From NCBI GenBank assembly GCA_017409265.1, contig JAFQSY010000066.1, forward strand, positions 1-44,804: DNA of 44,804 nt. The letters are read 5' to 3'. Origin of the DNA: Clostridia bacterium. GTDB lineage: Bacteria; Bacillota; Clostridia; Oscillospirales; Acutalibacteraceae. Of this stretch, positions 41,585 to 44,804 are shown piece by piece. The notes beneath the pieces were generated by a model. It had not been told where the DNA came from. It ran no database searches and worked only from the letters and a program-made list of their open reading frames with translations. The number at the start of each line of letters is the position of its first letter. Within the stretch, counting starts at the first letter, position 1. Made by a program: the position numbers and the translations under genes.

Positions 41585-42655
41585 TTAAAGCAGCTCAATC
41601 AGCCACATAAGGCCGTAGATAACAGCACCTATGCCTGCACCGAGAAGAAGTGACGCTTTTGTGACGGATTTTTTATCCGTGGGAATATTACCGACGAATT
41701 TGCCCGTCTGTCCGTTCATTGCAAAGGTGAAATTCTCACCGTTCCACTTTGTGTTGAGAAGCCATACGGGATAGAGTGCGTATTTATAAATGCCGTTGGC
41801 AACGTTCATATTTGCACCCTGATTTTCAACCTCGTCATAGCCCTTTACGGTTTCTTTGAACGAATCAATAATGCTCTGTCTGATTCTTTCATTCGCTCTC
41901 GGCATACTTTCTTCAGCTGTTACATCGTATTTATCCGCAAGATAGCCTGCGAGATATGCAGTATTGAAATCAACAGCCTGCGTCAAATCAAAGGGTTCAA
42001 CGGATTCCATAAGATCGTCGGGCATTTTTGTTGAGCCGTCAACGGGAATGTTGTCAAATCCTATATTGCCGCTTCTGTAAATGTCGAAATACGAGATTTC
42101 GGTGTATTCGTAATTTTCGTCAGACCATGTCTTTACCTTTTTGGCTTTATAGTTTGCGTTGCCCATTGCATCGCAGGTGAAGAGCCAATGCGGCACATAA
42201 ACGCCCTTTATTTCTTCAAGACGGTTGTCGGTAAGGAATGATTTGGGCACGAATTTTTTTGTTGAGATATGCTTTTTAAGCGCTTCCTTTGCCGCTTTTT
42301 TATCGAGTTTAAAAGGAATAACAAGGTCAGGCTTTAATGCGCCTGAAAACTGTCCCTTCATAACAACCGGATTACCACAATAAGGACAGGTTGTTGCACC
42401 TGTTGTTGTATCGGCAACGATTTCGCCGCCGCAGGAATTGCAGACATAAACGCTCATACCGTCTGTTTCGCCTGCACCCCACTGTGCACCCTGCGAATTC
42501 CAGTTAATCTGCTCAACCTGATTTGATGTATCTTCGGGCATAGCGGTTATATCAAACTCAGTATCACAATAGGGACATTTCAGCCTTTGTGCACCGGTGT
42601 TAAATTCAACCGCACCGCCGCAGCACGGACATTTCTGTTCAAGAATTGTTGACAA
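41585..42655 (-). CDS. zinc-ribbon membrane protein, YdjG-like
   Basis: A 356-residue protein with two N-terminal TFIIB-type zinc ribbons ('CPCCGGAVEF' with 'CPYC', about 9-30; 'CNSCGGEIV' with 'CPYCGNP', about 72-94), a large central domain ('PFKLDKKAAKEALKKH', 'YVPHWLFTCDA', 'YPVWLLNTKW') and one C-terminal membrane helix (about 335-354). It resembles B. subtilis YdjG. The start is a TTG: GGAG lies ten bases upstream, no ATG is available, and a stop blocks longer readings. It begins two bases after the small membrane gene ends. Confidence 0.88.
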   Translation of the reverse strand: MSTILEQKCPCCGGAVEFNTGAQRLKCPYCDTEFDITAMPEDTSNQVEQINWNSQGAQWGAGETDGMSVYVCNSCGGEIVADTTTGATTCPYCGNPVVMKGQFSGALKPDLVIPFKLDKKAAKEALKKHISTKKFVPKSFLTDNRLEEIKGVYVPHWLFTCDAMGNANYKAKKVKTWSDENYEYTEISYFDIYRSGNIGFDNIPVDGSTKMPDDLMESVEPFDLTQAVDFNTAYLAGYLADKYDVTAEESMPRANERIRQSIIDSFKETVKGYDEVENQGANMNVANGIYKYALYPVWLLNTKWNGENFTFAMNGQTGKFVGNIPTDKKSVTKASLLLGAGIGAVIYGLMWLIELL

Positions 42656-42657
42656 GG

Positions 42658-42816
42658 TTAATCATCTCCTTGCTTATTTGTATCTGTCTGAGAATAAACC
42701 ATACCGTTTTTATCCGGTACATAGAACTTGGTTTTGTAATACCACACGCCTGCTGCAATGGCGAAAATCAAAGCAACAACCGAGATTATGATTATCACAG
42801 CCTTCATTTTGTTCAT
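42658..42816 (-). CDS. 52-residue membrane protein
   Basis: A short gene: ATG at 42816 overlaps the preceding stop as TAATG, and its TAA (42658-42660) lies two bases before the TTG of the next gene. The product has one membrane helix (about residues 6-25, 'MKAVIIIISVVALIFAIAA') and a polar tail of about 27 residues ('YYKTKFYVPDKNGMVY'). Its last codons contain the GGAG that serves the next gene. Precise coupling on both sides makes it a real gene. No family is recognised; it is probably a small partner or anchor for the zinc-ribbon/SPFH proteins. Confidence 0.85.
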   Translation of the reverse strand: MNKMKAVIIIISVVALIFAIAAGVWYYKTKFYVPDKNGMVYSQTDTNKQGDD

Positions 42817-43691
42817 TACTGTTTAGGTGTGCCGCAGAATGCACAGAATCTACCGCCATCGTTATTTGCCTGACACGAGGGACATACCCAATTCTGCGAT
42901 ACAGGCTGCTGTACGGGAGGCTGATTATACTGATTCGGCTGAGCATAGGGATTAGGCTGTTGCTGTGCATAAACATTCTGCTGTGCATAAGGATTGGTCT
43001 GACCGTATGCACCTGCAGGAGCATAGCCCTGATTCATAGGCATACCGTTATTCATAGGCTGGCTAAATCCATTATTCATCGGCATACCTGTATTGCCGTT
43101 TTGTGTGAGGTTGTTGATAATCTGCTGTGCCATCTGCTGATAGCGGTTATATTCCATTGTGCCCATACCCTCAACATCGCTGTCGTTGAGTCTTGCGGTA
43201 ATTTCGTCAAAATAGGGATTGTTTATCTTGATGTCAATATAGAAATCGTATGTAAACTTGTATCTGGGAGGATTGTAGCTTACCTCCTCGCCGTCCTTGC
43301 CTTGAGTATAAATTTCTTCACGGTCTTCATCTACCCTGAGGTTACAGCCCGTAACACTTGAAAGCGGAATAACATCGGGGTTTTCATCGCTCCAGCTGCC
43401 GGGATTGCGACGTGAAACAACAAAGCTCTGCTTCATCGGGTCGATGTAGATTTTATCGTCCTCACCGAAGGTGAACATAGCGGAAAAGCCGGCAAGAATC
43501 TGCTTGTTTTGCTCTCTGTAAGCAAGCTGCTGTTTGATTTCTGCAACGGTTGAGCTTCTTCTGTCGCTGAAGAAGGGCGAAAGCTTCTTTGCACAGTCCT
43601 TACACATATTGCCGTCTTCAAGCTTTCTGTTGCCGAGCAGTCCGATTTTGTCGCCGCAGATGTCACAATATTTCTTGTCAAAAAGTCCCAT
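42816..43691 (-). CDS. DUF4428-type zinc-ribbon protein with a Q/N/P-rich linker
   Basis: A 291-residue protein. The N-terminus 'KKYCDICGDKIG' with 'CKDCAKKL' is a DUF4428-like zinc ribbon (about 9-40). The middle (about 60-185) is a beta-rich domain with a PH/GRAM-like look ('KIYIDPMKQSFVV', 'VIPLSSVTGCNLRV'; inference). A low-complexity linker (about 195-265) repeats Met-Asn-Gln/Gly and Tyr-Ala-Gln-Pro units. The C-terminus is a zinc ribbon ('WVCPSCQANNDGGRFCAFCG'). It lies 24 bases after the SPFH gene and overlaps the small membrane gene by one base. Confidence 0.88.
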   Translation of the reverse strand: MGLFDKKYCDICGDKIGLLGNRKLEDGNMCKDCAKKLSPFFSDRRSSTVAEIKQQLAYREQNKQILAGFSAMFTFGEDDKIYIDPMKQSFVVSRRNPGSWSDENPDVIPLSSVTGCNLRVDEDREEIYTQGKDGEEVSYNPPRYKFTYDFYIDIKINNPYFDEITARLNDSDVEGMGTMEYNRYQQMAQQIINNLTQNGNTGMPMNNGFSQPMNNGMPMNQGYAPAGAYGQTNPYAQQNVYAQQQPNPYAQPNQYNQPPVQQPVSQNWVCPSCQANNDGGRFCAFCGTPKQ

Positions 43692-43715
43692 AATTAAAAT
43701 CTCCTTTATAATAAA

Positions 43716-44804
43716 TTATTGAATATCGCTTGAATCAAAAGTGTCGCCGCACTCAGGGCAGAACTTTGGGGGATTGTGGGGATCTTCGGGTTTCCAACCG
43801 CACTTATCGCACTGATAAAGAGGTGCACCCTCGGGCTTCTTCTGTCCGCAATTGGGGCAGAATTTTCCTTTGTTAACCGCACCGCAAGCACAGGTCCAGC
43901 CGTCTGCCTCCGGCTTCTTCGCTCCGCATTCCGTGCAGAATTTTCCGCTTACCGTTGCACCACAGGCACATTTCCAGCCGTCAGCAGAAGTTGTCGGTGC
44001 GGGAGTTGACTGCTGCTGTTGCTGTACGCCTGCCTGATACATCTGTGCTGCATTAAATCCGCCGTTAGCACCCATAGCCATATTAAAGCCCATAAAGCCG
44101 TTCATTGCACCGTTGGGGTTGTTTGCCGCTGCTTCCATTGCGCTTGCCTGTGCATCGGTCATTCTGCCTGCCATCATAAAGGGATTTGAGCCCATTGTTG
44201 CAGCATCTTCCATCTGTGTAATCTTCTTCATATCCTCTTCTGTGAGGGTAATCGGATTAAGCGCAATGGACTCAACGGAAATACCTCTTCGGTCTGTCCA
44301 GTCAACCTTGAGTGCCGCATTCATTGCATCCTTAAGCTCGGCAGTGTGTGCAGGAATCTGTGCAGGGCGAAGCTCCAGCTCTGTCAGCCTTGCAAATGCA
44401 GGCTGAAGCGCAGAGATAAACTCTGTCTTGAGCTGCATATCTATTTCTTCTCTTCTGTATTCGTCGTCAACGTTGCCTGCAATCTTTGTGTAGAAAAGAA
44501 GCGGGTCAGTGATTTTGTATGAATACACACCGTTGCATCTTACCTGAACGGTTCTTGCCATACCTATTCTCTTGTTGACTACCTCGAACATAAACGGGTT
44601 GGGTGTGCCGAACTTGTTGTCGAGAATTTCCTTTGTGTTGAAGTAGTAAACTCTCTGGTCCTTGCCCGTGTCGCCGCCATATGTAAATCTTTTTCCAACC
44701 AATTTGAATGTTTCTTTGATGCTGTCACCAAGCTTGCCCGAGAAAATACTCGGCTCTGTTGATGAATCGTAAGTAAATTCACCGGGCTCTGCACAAACTT
44801 CAAC
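43716..44804 (-). CDS. SPFH-domain protein with three C-terminal zinc ribbons (5' part outside the window), YdjI-like
   Basis: 362 residues are visible and the frame stays open to the window edge, so the start lies beyond 44804. The visible SPFH part includes 'ICEPGEFTY'-type residues ('AEPGEFTYDSSTEPS'), 'KLGDSIKETFKLVGKRF' and 'GISVESIALNPITLTEEDM'. A Met/Asn/Gln-rich linker (ending in five Gln) leads to three zinc ribbons ('CACGATVSGKFCTECG', 'CACGAVNKGKFCPNCG', 'CDKCGW' with 'FCPECG'). It matches the 'virion core protein' SPFH group to which B. subtilis YdjI belongs. First visible gene of the operon. Confidence 0.92.
   Translation of the reverse strand, partial: VEVCAEPGEFTYDSSTEPSIFSGKLGDSIKETFKLVGKRFTYGGDTGKDQRVYYFNTKEILDNKFGTPNPFMFEVVNKRIGMARTVQVRCNGVYSYKITDPLLFYTKIAGNVDDEYRREEIDMQLKTEFISALQPAFARLTELELRPAQIPAHTAELKDAMNAALKVDWTDRRGISVESIALNPITLTEEDMKKITQMEDAATMGSNPFMMAGRMTDAQASAMEAAANNPNGAMNGFMGFNMAMGANGGFNAAQMYQAGVQQQQQSTPAPTTSADGWKCACGATVSGKFCTECGAKKPEADGWTCACGAVNKGKFCPNCGQKKPEGAPLYQCDKCGWKPEDPHNPPKFCPECGDTFDSSDIQ

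Noticed and set aside
1-44804. tRNA, rRNA, CRISPR array, prophage
   Set aside because: No cloverleaf, rRNA-like or regularly spaced repeat pattern and no phage structural genes were recognised on either strand.

Overview
The window is a gene-dense chromosomal segment of a Bacillota (Firmicutes) bacterium, most likely a gut-type clostridium (Clostridia, perhaps Oscillospirales). The basis is the complete ctsR-mcsA-mcsB-clpC operon with a consensus CtsR operator, an HPr with both His15 and Ser46, a G5/3D cell-wall protein, TnpV-type mobile DNA, AAGGAGG-like ribosome binding sites and sigma-A type promoters. Genus assignment is inference. No rRNA, tRNA or CRISPR array was recognised. All promoter and terminator calls are by eye.

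Layout. 1-1.3 kb: a DMT-family exporter. 1.4-6.1 kb: the class III heat-shock operon (CtsR repressor, McsA/McsB arginine kinase, ClpC unfoldase). 6.1-10.3 kb: a membrane-anchored unknown, Pth, a small unknown on the other strand, TrmL, a ceramidase-like hydrolase and a lipoprotein. 10.3-15.3 kb (minus strand): arginine synthesis argG-argH behind a promoter with a perfect ARG box, then trpS with a PLP aminotransferase. 15.3-18.1 kb: a HAD phosphatase facing a large unknown membrane protein that overlaps a YfcE-type phosphodiesterase. 18.1-20.6 kb: a polar amino-acid ABC importer. 20.6-24.2 kb: a heterodimeric ABC exporter with one degenerate ATP site. 24.3-29.1 kb (plus strand): a stand-alone 2-oxoacid dehydrogenase acyltransferase core, a uracil-family permease, a GPH sugar transporter and a uridine-kinase-like NTPase. 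29.1-31.1 kb (minus): HPr and a G5/3D cell-wall protein. 31.1-31.75 kb: an AT-rich non-coding stretch with strong hairpins. 31.75-36.5 kb: an iron alcohol dehydrogenase, a helical unknown, an amidohydrolase, a GtrA/sugar-isomerase pair and a peptidase E. 36.5-37.4 kb: a small mobile-element scar (DUF6809-like plus TnpV, followed by palindromes).

37.5-44.8 kb (minus strand) is the most interesting block. It is one tightly packed transcription unit that enters from beyond the right edge: an SPFH protein with three C-terminal zinc ribbons, a second zinc-ribbon protein, a 52-residue membrane protein, a third zinc-ribbon/membrane protein, a TPM-domain membrane protein, a soluble unknown, and two lipoproteins (one propeller-like, one RsiV-like). 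The core resembles the Bacillus subtilis ydjG-ydjH-ydjI membrane-stress genes, but the small membrane protein, the soluble unknown and the two lipoproteins look like additions. This is the best candidate for an undescribed system in the window.

Much of the regulation can be read directly: CtsR heptads over the ctsR promoter, ARG boxes flanking the argG promoter, an inverted repeat inside the promoter of the G5/3D gene, back-to-back promoters between the isomerase and peptidase genes, and many intrinsic terminators, several shared by convergent genes.
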